64,000 nt of DNA from contig CAZJTZ010000003.1 in NCBI GenBank assembly GCA_964549105.1, positions 103,937-167,936 on the forward strand, written 5' to 3'. Below, in pieces: positions 36,623-46,610 of this stretch. The notes under the pieces were generated by a model, which did no database searches, was not told the DNA's origin, and worked only from the letters and a program-made list of their open reading frames with translations. The DNA is from Hydrogenedens sp964549105. GTDB taxonomy: Bacteria; Hydrogenedentota; Hydrogenedentia; Hydrogenedentales; Hydrogenedentaceae. Position numbers and translations under genes: made by a program. The first letter of the stretch is position 1; the number at the start of each line of letters is the position of its first letter.

Positions 36623-37582
36623 ATGAATAAATTTAAGATGAATCGCAGAACATTTCTTGGAACTTCATTAGCCACTTCAACTGCTGCCATTTCTGTTGCA
36701 CAGCAAAATTCTGAAGAAAACAAAAGTGTAGAAACAAGTAATTCTCTTCCTTGTGGAAACATCCGTGGCTTGAAAGTTAGCCGACTACTTTTGGGAGGAA
36801 ATTTATTAACACATTTCACTCATAGTCGAGACCTTAAATATGTATACAATCTTTGTGCCCATTACAATACTCCTGAAAAAATAATGGAGACAATGCAGTT
36901 GGCAGAAAAGCATGGTGTTAATACTCTTACTATTCATACTGTTCCAGAGATACTGAAAGTACTTGAGGATTATCGTTTTAAAAAAGGTGGTAAAATGCAA
37001 TGGATAGTCTGCCCTACGGCATCCCCAGATACCGATTTTGAACTTTACAAAGAGCAGGTAAAGCAATTAGTAGATATGGGATTGGATGCTCTTTATTTAT
37101 GGGGTGTTACTGCCGATAGATTGACTCAGGAGAAAAAAATCTCCGTTATTAAAAAAGCCGTTGAATTGGGAAAAGAAAATGCCCTTCCTTCGGGTGTGGG
37201 TGCTCATAATCTTGAAGTAATTCAGATATGCGAAAAGGAGAAGATAGAACCCGATTTCTACATCAAAACATTCCATCACCATAATTATCCCACAGCACCC
37301 AAAAAAGAACAACTAACAGAACCTATTAGAGAGATTCCTGGCTATTGGTGTAGAGAGCCTGAAGAGACTATTCAAGTTATGAAAGATGTATCTGTTCCCT
37401 GGATAGCCTTTAAGGTTATGGCCGCAGGTGCTATTCCGCCAGACGACGCATTTCCTTATGTATTTAATAGTGGAGCAGACCATATTCTTGCAGGTATGTT
37501 TGATTTCGAAATTCAGCAAGACGCCGATATAGCAAGAAAAGCCGTTGAAAGTGTCAATCGTGAACGACCATGGAGAAGTTAA
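36623..37582 (+). CDS. Tat-exported TIM-barrel protein (aldo/keto reductase-like)
   Basis: Protein of 319 residues with a Tat signal (NRRTFLGTS, residues 7-15). After it, GLKVSRLLLGGNLL resembles the aldo/keto reductase opening, and the barrel-like sequence (MGLDALYLWGV, VIKKAVELGKENALPSGVGAH, DFYIKTFHHHNY) suggests a TIM barrel. I see no clear catalytic Asp-Tyr-Lys-His set, so the enzymatic role is open. Histidine-rich FHHHNY may bind metal. Its TAA overlaps the convergent gene at 37579-38370, the two stops sharing TTAA. Confidence 0.65.
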   Translation: MNKFKMNRRTFLGTSLATSTAAISVAQQNSEENKSVETSNSLPCGNIRGLKVSRLLLGGNLLTHFTHSRDLKYVYNLCAHYNTPEKIMETMQLAEKHGVNTLTIHTVPEILKVLEDYRFKKGGKMQWIVCPTASPDTDFELYKEQVKQLVDMGLDALYLWGVTADRLTQEKKISVIKKAVELGKENALPSGVGAHNLEVIQICEKEKIEPDFYIKTFHHHNYPTAPKKEQLTEPIREIPGYWCREPEETIQVMKDVSVPWIAFKVMAAGAIPPDDAFPYVFNSGADHILAGMFDFEIQQDADIARKAVESVNRERPWRS

Positions 37583-38370
37583 GAATTATCTACTTCTAAT
37601 CTAATTATTGTGCCTACCTTTACTCTTAATTTCTTATAGGCTGAATCACAGTTTACAGCGATTTCTAAACGATTTGAACTTCCGTACAAACACAATGGTT
37701 TCCCCACTTCCACTTCACCATAACTCGCACAAAAAGGGATTTTATAAAACTTACCCGTCAATTTAGCATATAGGGGGAGTAAATTCTGCATTTCCTCTTT
37801 TCTTATATTTGTAATTGCATTACCAAATCGGTCTATATGAATTACCTCACCATAAACATATTTGCCCTCTATGGTAATCGGTGGAACACGAAGAAGGGTT
37901 ATATTATCTACAATCGGTCCGCATTCTTCCCAATTACTCCCTTTTACTAACTGAATTGCAACAGGTACCATTATATCCCTACCATGAAAAGTATTACTTA
38001 TTATCTTTTTAGATAACTCATATTGTCTTATATAACGAATCTCTGTATGTTTCTGTCTAATGATAAAAGTTGCAAGACCATTATCGGGACATATTAAAAA
38101 TTTTTGATTATCACGAATTAACAAAATTCTTCGATTCGTTCCTACTCCAGGGTCTATTACGGCTATATGTATTGAAGGTAATTGCCAATAATTCCAGATT
38201 CTTTCAAGAAATAAAGCGCCTTCCATTATATTTTGCGGTTGTATTTCGTGAGACAAATCAACTACTTCAATATTGGGTAACGCAGAAAATAAAACCCCTT
38301 TCATTTCAGATACATAAGAGTCCCTATTTCCAAAATCCGTAAGTAATGTTATATATTTTATAGATTCCAT
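37579..38370 (-). CDS. SAM hydroxide adenosyltransferase (DUF62 family)
   Basis: 263 residues of the SAM hydroxide adenosyltransferase family, which hydrolyses S-adenosylmethionine to adenosine and methionine; relatives are fluorinases and chlorinases. Motifs include LLTDFGNRDSYVSEMKG, SHEIQPQNI, VIDPGVGTNRR, CPDNGLATF, GRDIMVPVA and DRFGNAITNI. The fluorinase-specific loop is not evident, and the water-using hydrolase is the likely role. The gene is isolated; it overlaps the convergent neighbour by 4 bases at the stops. Confidence 0.9.
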   Translation of the reverse strand: MESIKYITLLTDFGNRDSYVSEMKGVLFSALPNIEVVDLSHEIQPQNIMEGALFLERIWNYWQLPSIHIAVIDPGVGTNRRILLIRDNQKFLICPDNGLATFIIRQKHTEIRYIRQYELSKKIISNTFHGRDIMVPVAIQLVKGSNWEECGPIVDNITLLRVPPITIEGKYVYGEVIHIDRFGNAITNIRKEEMQNLLPLYAKLTGKFYKIPFCASYGEVEVGKPLCLYGSSNRLEIAVNCDSAYKKLRVKVGTIIRLEVDNS

Positions 38371-38458
38371 CTTACCACTCCAAAAGAGATTTTTTGTTTT
38401 TACTTGTTATATTATAAATACTATCTACTACATATCAACGACAAGGAGAAAGTATTAT

Positions 38459-39511
38459 ATGAAAACTAAAATTTTGATATATGGTGCTTATGGTTATGCG
38501 GGCTTACTAACTGTTGAGGAATGTATAAAGCAGCAGTTGCCCATTATTCTATCAGGAAGAAATGAATCGAAACTAAAAGAGATATCTGATAAGCATAGTT
38601 TAGAATATCGTGCTTTTTCATTAGACAGCATTAACGATATTTCACCAAATTTAGAAGATATTTCTCTCGTAATTCATTGTGCGGGACCTTTCCAGTATAC
38701 AGCTCCCAATATGGTATTAGCCTGCCTTGAAAAAGGTGTGCATTACACTGATATTACAGGTGAAATTGATGTATTTGAGTGGATAGCCCAAAAGGATAAG
38801 GAAGCAAAAGAGAAGGGAGTTATGTTATTGCCCGGTGTAGGTTTTGATGTTGTTCCCAGTGATTGCCTCGCATCTTATTTGAAGTCATTACTTCCAGATG
38901 CAAAAGAGTTAGCTCTTGCCTTTTATTCTAACGGAAAACCGTCTCACGGAACTATGCTAACAGGCATTGAAAGCATGGGAAAAGGAGGGAAAATCCGAAG
39001 AAATGGAATCCTTGAATCCGTTCCTTCGGGATATAAAACAAGAAAAGTAAATTTTGGCGAAGAAACAAAGTTATGCGTAACTATCCCATGGGGAGATGTA
39101 AGCACGGCATATTATTCCACACAAATCCCTAATATTGAAGTTTATATGGGGGTTTCACGAAGTATGAATTTTTTACTAAAAGGTATCAAATTGACTCAAA
39201 ATATTATAGAAACAGAATCTTTACAGAGTTTTCTCAAAAATCGTGTTCCTGAAGGTGGACCTTCACCTGAAGAAAGAAGTCAAAACTATTCCCTATTATG
39301 GGGTGAAGTAAAAAATGAACAGGGTGTTTATAAAAGAGCAGGGATGAGAACACCAGACGGTTATACATTCACAGCCATTTCAAGCACCCTTATTGCAAAA
39401 AAAATCCTCGAAGGTAACTTTAAACCCGGTTCTCAAACACCTTCTAACGCTTATGGCTTTGACCTTGCATTAGAAATACCGAATGTTCAACGCTGGAATA
39501 TTAACAACTAA
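38459..39511 (+). CDS. saccharopine dehydrogenase-like NAD(P)-binding protein
   Basis: 350 residues; Rossmann motif IYGAYGYAGLLTVEEC at the N-terminus and CAGPFQYTAPNMVLACLEKGVHYTDITGE, the usual block of saccharopine dehydrogenase-like and trans-enoyl reductase proteins. LPGVGFDVVPSDCLASYL also matches that group. The substrate is unknown; lysine synthesis is unlikely since no partners occur. AAGGAG precedes the start. It is convergent with the hydrogenase operon, 3 bases apart. Confidence 0.82.
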   Translation: MKTKILIYGAYGYAGLLTVEECIKQQLPIILSGRNESKLKEISDKHSLEYRAFSLDSINDISPNLEDISLVIHCAGPFQYTAPNMVLACLEKGVHYTDITGEIDVFEWIAQKDKEAKEKGVMLLPGVGFDVVPSDCLASYLKSLLPDAKELALAFYSNGKPSHGTMLTGIESMGKGGKIRRNGILESVPSGYKTRKVNFGEETKLCVTIPWGDVSTAYYSTQIPNIEVYMGVSRSMNFLLKGIKLTQNIIETESLQSFLKNRVPEGGPSPEERSQNYSLLWGEVKNEQGVYKRAGMRTPDGYTFTAISSTLIAKKILEGNFKPGSQTPSNAYGFDLALEIPNVQRWNINN

Positions 39512-39514
39512 TTT

Positions 39515-40066
39515 CTATTGGGTTGCACTCTCTTTCTCAGTGAAATGTTCAAGAATAGCAGGAATTTTATCTGGGGTTACTTGACCAAAGACCTGGTCAT
39601 TGATTTTTATTACAGGAGCCAATCCACAGCAACCCAGACACCGAGTTTCTTCAAGAGAAAACAATCCATCTTTGGTTGTCTCACCAAACTGAATGCCAAG
39701 TTCTTCTTTCAATTTATCAACAATTCGTTCTGCCCCTTTAACATAACAGGCTGTTCCCAAACATACATTAATAAGATATTTCCCACGCGGGACAATTCTA
39801 AAAAAGTGATAAAATGTGGCTACACCAGAGACTTTTGTCATAGGAACTTGTAGTAGTTCAGCAACAGCGTCCATCTGTGTTTCACCAAGATAGCCATAGT
39901 GGTTCTGAACCATTTGTAGCACTTTAATAAGTTTACTCTCTGGATTGGGTTCTTTTTTACATTCTTCAATATACTGAACCACATCTTCAGGAAGCGTTTT
40001 CTTTGCTAACTCTTCCACTTCCTTCCAATTGTCTGTTGATTGAACATTATGAGATGATTGTCGCAT
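39515..40066 (-). CDS. hydC: NuoE/HydC-like [2Fe-2S] subunit of bifurcating hydrogenase
   Basis: 183 residues, thioredoxin-like ferredoxin of the NuoE/HndA family. [2Fe-2S] ligands: CLGTACYVKGA and CLGCCGLAP. VPMTKVSGVATFYHFF is typical of the family. It is the last gene of the operon; its ATG shares a base with the HydA stop (TAATG). In known HydABC complexes this subunit passes electrons between the flavin subunit and HydA. The gene order here (flavin subunit, hydrogenase, NuoE-like) differs from the common NuoE-NuoF-HydA order. Confidence 0.9.
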   Translation of the reverse strand: MRQSSHNVQSTDNWKEVEELAKKTLPEDVVQYIEECKKEPNPESKLIKVLQMVQNHYGYLGETQMDAVAELLQVPMTKVSGVATFYHFFRIVPRGKYLINVCLGTACYVKGAERIVDKLKEELGIQFGETTKDGLFSLEETRCLGCCGLAPVIKINDQVFGQVTPDKIPAILEHFTEKESATQ

Positions 40067-41853
40067 TATCGTATTCCTCTCGGTAATCTTGGGTGATAGT
40101 GTGTATGTAACAATTGGTGAGCCCTATCACTACCAGGGGCTTCCAAAAATTCTTTATATATCTGTTTTATCGAAGGATTATGATTTGAACTTCTAACTTT
40201 CTTCGCCTGGTCAATCGTATAAAGCGATTGTGCGCGTTTAGCCAACAATTCTGGGTCAAGAAAATGATACCCTTTCGGTGGATAAGGTTGTCCACCGCCA
40301 CCAATACAACCGCCGGGACAAGCCATCACTTCAACAATATGATACTGTTTCTCTCCACTTATAACTTTGTTAAGTATCGTCTTTGCATTTGTTAAGCCAT
40401 TAGCCACTGCAACATTAAGTTTAAATTTCCCAAACTTAACCTCAGTTTCTCTCAAACCTTCAACTGCCCGAACATCAGTAAATTCCATATTTTCAGGTGG
40501 CGATCCTGTGAGAACCTCATACGCCATTCTCAAGGTTGCCTCCATTACTCCACCTGTGGTACCAAAAATATCCGCAGCACCACTCGACTCTCCTAATGGA
40601 TTATCAAATTCACCATCTGGCAAATCTCGCATGTCAATTCCATAACATTTAATCATCCAGATTAATTCTCGTGTAGTTAATACTGCATCGGTATAAGGAA
40701 TGCCATCGGACATCTTATGTTCATCTCTGTCTGCTTCAAATTTCTTGGCTACACAGGGCATAACTGCCACAACAAATATATCTTTCGGGTCTTTCCCTGT
40801 TTTTTCAGCATAATAAGTCTTTAATAAAGCAGAAGTCATACTCATTGGACTTTTGCATGTAGAAGCATACGGGATTAATTCAGGATAAAACTTCTCAAGG
40901 AAATTTACCCAGCCCGGTGAGCAACTTGTCAAAATGGGTAGATGGTCTTTCTTCTGAAATCTTCTAATAAATTCATTGGCTTCCTCAACTATTGTTAAGT
41001 CAGCACCAAAATTGGTATCAAAGATACCATCGAAACCAAGAAGTCTGAGTGCTGTTACCATCTTACCTGTAGCCGGCGTGCCAGGCTCCATACCGAAACC
41101 TTCGCCTATGGCAGCCCGAATAGACGGTGCTGTCTGCACAACCACATGCTTCTTTGGATCGGCTAACGCTTCCCACACCTTATCTGTATGGGATTGTTCC
41201 ACAAAGGCAGCCACCGGACACACCATAATACATTGCCCACACTGAATACATACGGATTCATCCATGCCAGAACCATGTGCAGGCATAACCTGAGTATAAA
41301 AACCCCGACCATGTTGGCTTAAATTATAAACTCCTTGAACCTCTGAACACACACGAACACAACGACCACAAAGAATACATTTTTCAGGTACACGAACAAC
41401 CGATTTGCTTCGAGCATCTTTTGGTAACTGTTTCCGTTCTCCTGAAAACAGTCGTTCTCTTACTCCCAACGAATAAGCCAGATTCTGAAGTTCACAGTTC
41501 CCATCTCGTTCACATGTTTGACAATCCTGAGGATGATTATCCAGAAGCAATTCAACGATATCTCGTCTCGCCTGACGAATTTCAGGACTATTTGTCTTAA
41601 TCTCCATTCCATCCCAGACTTTCGTACTGCATGCTGTCATGTAAAAATCAAAACCTTTTACCTCTACAATACATACACGACACGAACCCTGTAAACTGAG
41701 GTCAGGATGAAAGCATAATCGGGGAATTTCAATACCAATCCTTTCTGCTGCCTCCATAATCGTTATTCCCTCAGGAACAGACAATACACTGTCATCAATC
41801 TTTATATTCACTGTCTTTACTTCTATTGTTTCTGTTGTTTTAACATTACTCAT
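40066..41853 (-). CDS. hydA: [FeFe] hydrogenase catalytic subunit (HydA, bifurcating type)
   Basis: 595 residues from the ATG at 41853, which has GAGG nine bases upstream; the open frame runs to 41934, but the added 27 residues look spurious. Order: NuoG-like [2Fe-2S] domain (CxxxxxxxxxxC.VC, LQGSCRVCIVEV), His-ligated cluster (DNHPQDCQTCERDGNC), two 4Fe-4S clusters (CILCGRCVRVC, CIQCGQCIMVC), then the H domain with TSCSPGW, MPCVAKKFEAD and MACPGGCIGGGGQP. It makes or uses H2, with ferredoxin and NADH through the partner subunits. The L1 motif has Ser where TSCCPGW is standard. Hydrogenase maturases (HydE, F, G) are outside the window. Confidence 0.93.
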   Translation of the reverse strand: MSNVKTTETIEVKTVNIKIDDSVLSVPEGITIMEAAERIGIEIPRLCFHPDLSLQGSCRVCIVEVKGFDFYMTACSTKVWDGMEIKTNSPEIRQARRDIVELLLDNHPQDCQTCERDGNCELQNLAYSLGVRERLFSGERKQLPKDARSKSVVRVPEKCILCGRCVRVCSEVQGVYNLSQHGRGFYTQVMPAHGSGMDESVCIQCGQCIMVCPVAAFVEQSHTDKVWEALADPKKHVVVQTAPSIRAAIGEGFGMEPGTPATGKMVTALRLLGFDGIFDTNFGADLTIVEEANEFIRRFQKKDHLPILTSCSPGWVNFLEKFYPELIPYASTCKSPMSMTSALLKTYYAEKTGKDPKDIFVVAVMPCVAKKFEADRDEHKMSDGIPYTDAVLTTRELIWMIKCYGIDMRDLPDGEFDNPLGESSGAADIFGTTGGVMEATLRMAYEVLTGSPPENMEFTDVRAVEGLRETEVKFGKFKLNVAVANGLTNAKTILNKVISGEKQYHIVEVMACPGGCIGGGGQPYPPKGYHFLDPELLAKRAQSLYTIDQAKKVRSSNHNPSIKQIYKEFLEAPGSDRAHQLLHTHYHPRLPRGIR

Positions 41854-41884
41854 GTTTTTATCCTCGATTTGATTTATCTCAATT

Positions 41885-44065
41885 TTACATCTTTTTGACT
41901 GCTTTGAATCTGCAGACTTCAAAACATTTGCCACATTTAATACATTTCATTGTATCTATTACATGCGCTTCTTTACGCTCACCAGAAATACATGGGACAG
42001 GACAATTCTTTGCACACAAAGTGCAACCTGTGCATTTTTCTGGGTCAATTTCATAATGAATAAGAGAACGACACTTCTTCGAGGGACATTTCTTGTCCCT
42101 GACATGAGCCAGGTATTCATCTTTAAAATAAGTTAATGTGCTTATAACAGGATTTGGAGCAGCACGACCCAATCCACATAAAGACGATTTTCTAACCAAT
42201 TTAGCCAACCGAAGCAGTTTATCTAAATCTTCTTCTGTCCCTTTACCTTCCGTAATTCTTTTCAAGATTTCCAATATTCTCTTAGTCCCTTCTCTACAAG
42301 GTGTGCACTTTCCACATGACTCATCCTGGCAAAATTCAAGATAAAATTTTGCAACATCTACCATACAGTCATCTTCATCCAGAACTATCATTCCGCCACT
42401 TCCCATAATAGAACCCAGTTTGGAAAGTGTATCGAAATCAACGGAAGTGTCAAAATACTTTTCTGGAATACAACCACCAGCAGGACCACCTGTCTGAATG
42501 GCTTTAGCTTTCTTCCCACCGCTTATACCACCACCAATTTCATATACAATCTTCCTGAGTGTTGTACCCATTGGAACTTCGACAAGTCCCGTCCTCTGAA
42601 TTTTTCCTGCAAGAGCAAATACCTTTGTTCCTCCACTCTTTTTACTTCCTATCTGACTGAACCAATCAGGTTCATAAACAATTATAGGCGGAATATTCGC
42701 AAAGGTCTCTACATTATTAATGACAGTAGGTTTTCCCCAGAGTCCGCTTTCAGATGGATAAGGAGGTCGGATACGAGGTTGTCCTCGCTCACCTTCAATA
42801 GAATGTATTAGAGCAGTCTCTTCCCCACATACAAAAGCACCTGCCCCTAATCGTATTTCAAGGTCAAAACTGAAATCACTTCCCAATATGTTCTGTCCTA
42901 AAAGATTATGCTTTTTGCATTCTTCAATAGCATAATTAATTCGCTCTACGGCTAATGGATATTCAGCACGAATATAAAAGAACCCTTTCTGGGCTCCAAT
43001 TGCAAAACCGCCAATTATCATACCTTCTATAACACTGAACGGGTCCGATTCAAGCATGCTGCGGTCCATAAATGCACCCGGGTCACCTTCATCCGCATTG
43101 CAGACAATATATCTTGTCTTTTCCTTTGCTTTTCTCGCACTTGCCCATTTTACACCCGTAGGAAAACCTCCACCCCCTCTACCCCGTAACTTTGAATCAG
43201 TCACTTGCTTTACTACCCATTCGGGGTCATTCTTATCTAAAACCTCTTTTAACGCAAGAAAACCTTTATAGTGAACATAATCGTATATATTTTCTGGATT
43301 CACAACCCCTGCATTTCGAAGTGCAATTCTTGTTTGTTTGTTGAAAAATGCAACATCACCATATAAATTATAAAACCTTTGACTAATAGGTCGCTCTTTT
43401 GAGACCAACCTCTGAACCACTTTGCCTTTCTTAAAATGAGACTGTATTATTTCATCTATATCTTGAGCATTTTTTAACTTATATATCACATTATTGGGAC
43501 GCACTAATATTTTCGTAACCCCCTCTTTTTTTTCTGTATTTGTGCAAAAACCCAGACAACCAACCTGTGTAAGCCACACTTCTTCAGGTTTCAACCCCGA
43601 CTCTGCAAGTTTCATTTCAAACTGAATTCGGAGACCTCCTTCTATCGCACCTCCACAACCTGAACCATCACACATTAAAACATGATATTTACACACATCA
43701 GGCGTGTTATCTAAAAGACTTTCCTGAACTACCTTACCTCCAATAATATGTTCCATAAAAATTTTGTGAACCGTATCACGATTAACCATTTGATATTTAA
43801 TAGGAAACTTTCCTGGAATAAAAACACCCACAATGGGTTCACAACTACAACGACCTGTGCAGCCCGTTTTCTGTAAAATTATATCCTGCTTCCCTGAAGA
43901 TGCAATATGCTTTTGAAACTCTTCATATACAATTTGTGAACCTGCTGCATGCTCACATGTAGCCGAACCAACTCGAATTTGAATCTTCTCACCATAACCT
44001 AATGATTTTCGAAATTCTTCTGCTTTATTAAAAAGAGCATCGTAATTCTCAACAATTTTTGACAT
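41885..44065 (-). CDS. hydB: NuoF-like flavin subunit of bifurcating hydrogenase
   Basis: 726 residues, HydB/HndC type. N-terminal thioredoxin-like [2Fe-2S] segments (CEHAAGSQIV, CTGRCSCEP; a second set CDGSGCGGAIEGG, CLGFCTN), then the NuoF core with GRGGGGFPTGVKWASARK (NADH/FMN), CNADEGDPGAFMDRS and the 4Fe-4S motif CGKCTPCREGTKRI, then C-terminal ferredoxin clusters CTGCTLCAKNCPVPC and CIKCGKCFEVCRF. It binds FMN and NAD(H), the site of electron bifurcation in homologues. First gene of the operon; HydA begins 31 bases downstream. Confidence 0.93.
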   Translation of the reverse strand: MSKIVENYDALFNKAEEFRKSLGYGEKIQIRVGSATCEHAAGSQIVYEEFQKHIASSGKQDIILQKTGCTGRCSCEPIVGVFIPGKFPIKYQMVNRDTVHKIFMEHIIGGKVVQESLLDNTPDVCKYHVLMCDGSGCGGAIEGGLRIQFEMKLAESGLKPEEVWLTQVGCLGFCTNTEKKEGVTKILVRPNNVIYKLKNAQDIDEIIQSHFKKGKVVQRLVSKERPISQRFYNLYGDVAFFNKQTRIALRNAGVVNPENIYDYVHYKGFLALKEVLDKNDPEWVVKQVTDSKLRGRGGGGFPTGVKWASARKAKEKTRYIVCNADEGDPGAFMDRSMLESDPFSVIEGMIIGGFAIGAQKGFFYIRAEYPLAVERINYAIEECKKHNLLGQNILGSDFSFDLEIRLGAGAFVCGEETALIHSIEGERGQPRIRPPYPSESGLWGKPTVINNVETFANIPPIIVYEPDWFSQIGSKKSGGTKVFALAGKIQRTGLVEVPMGTTLRKIVYEIGGGISGGKKAKAIQTGGPAGGCIPEKYFDTSVDFDTLSKLGSIMGSGGMIVLDEDDCMVDVAKFYLEFCQDESCGKCTPCREGTKRILEILKRITEGKGTEEDLDKLLRLAKLVRKSSLCGLGRAAPNPVISTLTYFKDEYLAHVRDKKCPSKKCRSLIHYEIDPEKCTGCTLCAKNCPVPCISGERKEAHVIDTMKCIKCGKCFEVCRFKAVKKM

Positions 44066-44209
44066 ATAACATCTTTCTTAAATAAATAGTTTTTATTGTT
44101 TATTCTTCAATATTTATTTGCTCTATTATAGCACATTTTAAATGCCATTTTCAAGTTAAGTCTATAATACATAAAGGATAATATAATTTGTGAATCAGAT
44201 AACGAATTA

Positions 44210-44746
44210 CTATTCCTGTATACGAACTATTTCAGGGTCAGTAAATATATCCAAATCATCTCGACTGGTACTGGAAAATTCAGAAACAATTGCGCCCTCA
44301 TCTCCTGCCTGAAACCAGTGCAATGTATTGGGTGGTATTGTATATTGTTCACCCGGATTCAATTCAATTTCATGCCAGACTGTAAAATAAGATTTTTTAG
44401 CACTGGGTATAATCGCTTTCGGGTTCTTTACAGATTCACCTTCTGTGTATAAAAATACCTTTCCCCAACGGCAACGAAAAGTTTCCATCTTACCTGGCTG
44501 GTTCTTCATAGGAGGATGTTTATGTTCCGGACATATCATTCTGGGAAGCATAATTAACTCCTTTGCACAATATCTATCTGTATTGACATACACCAGAATA
44601 GCCAGACCTAACTGCTCAAACATCCCTAAACCAAAGTCTGCTATTTCAATCCTTTCCTTCTCCTCAGGAGTAATTACAATACCACATTTCAAAAGCATTT
44701 CTGCTGCTTTTTCTCGAAAAAACTCAACATCTCTTTTCTCTAACAT
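44210..44746 (-). CDS. D-lyxose ketol-isomerase-like cupin
   Basis: 178 residues, cupin fold, like the D-lyxose/D-mannose isomerases of the YdaE group. Metal ligands seem to be in CPEHKHPPMK (two His and a nearby Glu) and NTLHWFQAG, with ETFRCRWGKVFLYTEG as the second conserved cupin strand. It probably isomerises lyxose to xylulose or mannose to fructose, which suits a sugar-degrading organism. No sugar kinase is adjacent. Lone gene between hydrogenase and the sigma-54 regulator. Confidence 0.83.
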   Translation of the reverse strand: MLEKRDVEFFREKAAEMLLKCGIVITPEEKERIEIADFGLGMFEQLGLAILVYVNTDRYCAKELIMLPRMICPEHKHPPMKNQPGKMETFRCRWGKVFLYTEGESVKNPKAIIPSAKKSYFTVWHEIELNPGEQYTIPPNTLHWFQAGDEGAIVSEFSSTSRDDLDIFTDPEIVRIQE

Positions 44747-44927
44747 TTAAACCAACTCCTTTATTTAGAAATAACAATATACACAAAAAGTATTTATATT
44801 ATACTATTATTCCTTTGAAACAAATAAAGAAAAGTGAACTTTTAAATAATTAATTTAGATGAATATTTATCATAAGACATATATGTCTTATTTTTATTTG
44901 TAAATTGCTATTAGTCTTGCTTAAAGG

Positions 44928-46472
44928 TTATTTCTGCTTGAAAGTTTTGATGTTTATTCCAAGTTTTTTTATTTTTGCTCTTAATGTATTTGCGTTTACT
45001 TGCAATAGTTCAGCACAGCCTCCCTTTCCATCTATTTTTCCGTTAGTTATTTTCAGAATATATTTAAGATAATTTTTATTAAATTCATCTAGAGGCAGTA
45101 TCTCAAATTTTTGTGTATCCTTTTGGTTTGTCTCTGCTTGTTTTATCGTATATTGACCTAAAGCGTGTTCTATATCTAACTTCTTTCCGTTTCCAAGGAT
45201 TGTAGCACGGTCAATTACGGAAGCAAGTTCACGGACATTTCCGGGCCAGGTATATTGGCATAACAATTCTATATCTAACTCAGTAGGATATACCACAGGT
45301 AGACTAAACCTCTGTGCAGATTTTTCTGCAAAATATTTTGCTATTTCGGATATATCCTCTTTTCTTTCCCGTAAAGGAGGTAAAACGATTGGGAAAGTAG
45401 AGATTCGATAAAATAGGTCTTCACGAAATTTCTTTTCAACTACTAATTGGGCTAAATCAGCATTTGTGGCTGCCACCAATCGAACCTCTACATGAATAGA
45501 TTCTTTGCCTCCTACCCGTTCAAACCAACCATCTTGTAATATACGCAATAAACGAACCTGTGCGTTCAAGGGCAATTCGCCTATCTCGTCAAGAAACAAT
45601 GTCCCTCCATTTGCTCTTTCAAACCAGCCAGAATGCTTTTCGACTGCACCTGTAAATGAACCCTTTTCGTGTCCAAAAAGTTGTGAATCTATTAATTCAG
45701 GTGGAATGGCACCACAGTTCACACGGATAATGGGCCCTTGTGAACGGTTTGAATTTTTATGGATTGCACGGGCTATGAGTTCTTTGCCTGTCCCTGTTTC
45801 ACCTAAAATTAAAACGGGCAAATCAGAATTTGCTACTAATTTTACTCGTTCCATAACAAACTTTAACCCGGTATTCTCCCCAATAATACGGTCATCATAA
45901 GACTCTCTACCTAATTTTCTTAAAAGTGTTATTTTCTCTGCTTCTTCGGCTTTTCTTAATGTTTCTAATTCAATGATTCTCTTATGATTTGCCAATGCAA
46001 CCGAAAAAGGTTCTATCAATTTTGATAATATAGCCTGTGTCCTTTCGTTTATAGGATAATTCTTTCTCAAAACGCATATCATCAATCCTTCAATATTATT
46101 TTTTATATATAGTGGGACGAGAAAAGCATAAGGAAATAGTTCTTGTTCATAAAAAAACGGAAAAATTTTTGTCAGGTTGCCTTTTCTATGTTTTGATGAG
46201 CCCTGCACTATCTCGCACATCTTAATAAGTTCTTCCATCTCTCTAACAAACCCATCATACACCGCGAAATGGTTGTCTTTATGCTTGACTTTGCTGTTGG
46301 ATGCAGGCAAAAGTTCTAAAGTATTTAACTGTTTATCAAAAACAAAAATATCAATAGTCTCTAATGATGGTAAATACTTTTTAACCTCCGGCATGATATT
46401 TGATATAAAATGGTCTATCTTATTGTGATTTGCTACTTCTTTCCAGATTTTGAATAATGTTTCTTTTTCCAT
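44928..46472 (-). CDS. sigma-54-dependent activator with GAF-type sensor domain
   Basis: 514 residues. N-terminal GAF-like sensor (about 1-185), AAA+ domain with GETGTGKELIARAIH, ESKGSFTGA-type loop (GSFTGA), and DEIGELPLNAQVRLLRILQ, then a C-terminal helix-turn-helix (ELLQVNANTLRAKIKKLG). It is FhlA/NorR-like, sensing a small ligand, not a phosphorelay. I choose the ATG at 46472 with GGAGAAG upstream. It is divergent from the sulfate ABC operon, whose promoter is of the sigma-54 type, so it almost certainly controls that operon. The ligand is not known. Confidence 0.9.
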   Translation of the reverse strand: MEKETLFKIWKEVANHNKIDHFISNIMPEVKKYLPSLETIDIFVFDKQLNTLELLPASNSKVKHKDNHFAVYDGFVREMEELIKMCEIVQGSSKHRKGNLTKIFPFFYEQELFPYAFLVPLYIKNNIEGLMICVLRKNYPINERTQAILSKLIEPFSVALANHKRIIELETLRKAEEAEKITLLRKLGRESYDDRIIGENTGLKFVMERVKLVANSDLPVLILGETGTGKELIARAIHKNSNRSQGPIIRVNCGAIPPELIDSQLFGHEKGSFTGAVEKHSGWFERANGGTLFLDEIGELPLNAQVRLLRILQDGWFERVGGKESIHVEVRLVAATNADLAQLVVEKKFREDLFYRISTFPIVLPPLRERKEDISEIAKYFAEKSAQRFSLPVVYPTELDIELLCQYTWPGNVRELASVIDRATILGNGKKLDIEHALGQYTIKQAETNQKDTQKFEILPLDEFNKNYLKYILKITNGKIDGKGGCAELLQVNANTLRAKIKKLGINIKTFKQK

Positions 46473-46488
46473 AATCTTCTCCACTAAA

Positions 46489-46517
46489 TATCGTAATTAT
46501 TTCATCATATATCGTAA
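46489..46517. promoter_or_regulatory. paired TATCGTAA sites, candidate enhancer for the sigma-54 activator
   Basis: Two TATCGTAA octamers lie at 46489-46496 and 46510-46517, 21 bases apart (two helical turns), about 100-120 bases upstream of the -24/-12 promoter. This is the usual distance for activator binding. They also sit near the activator's own start, allowing autoregulation. No test of binding. Confidence 0.35.
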
Positions 46518-46610
46518 AAAAATATTTTACATTTTTCAGAAATATTTTTCAAATATGTTAAATATTGCAATTACAGTGTATTACAAATATTAATCATCTT
46601 CTATAATAAA

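Noticed and set aside
36598..37519. Minus-strand frames opposite the Tat-exported protein
   Set aside because: They lack ribosome sites and family features and mirror a well-supported plus-strand gene.
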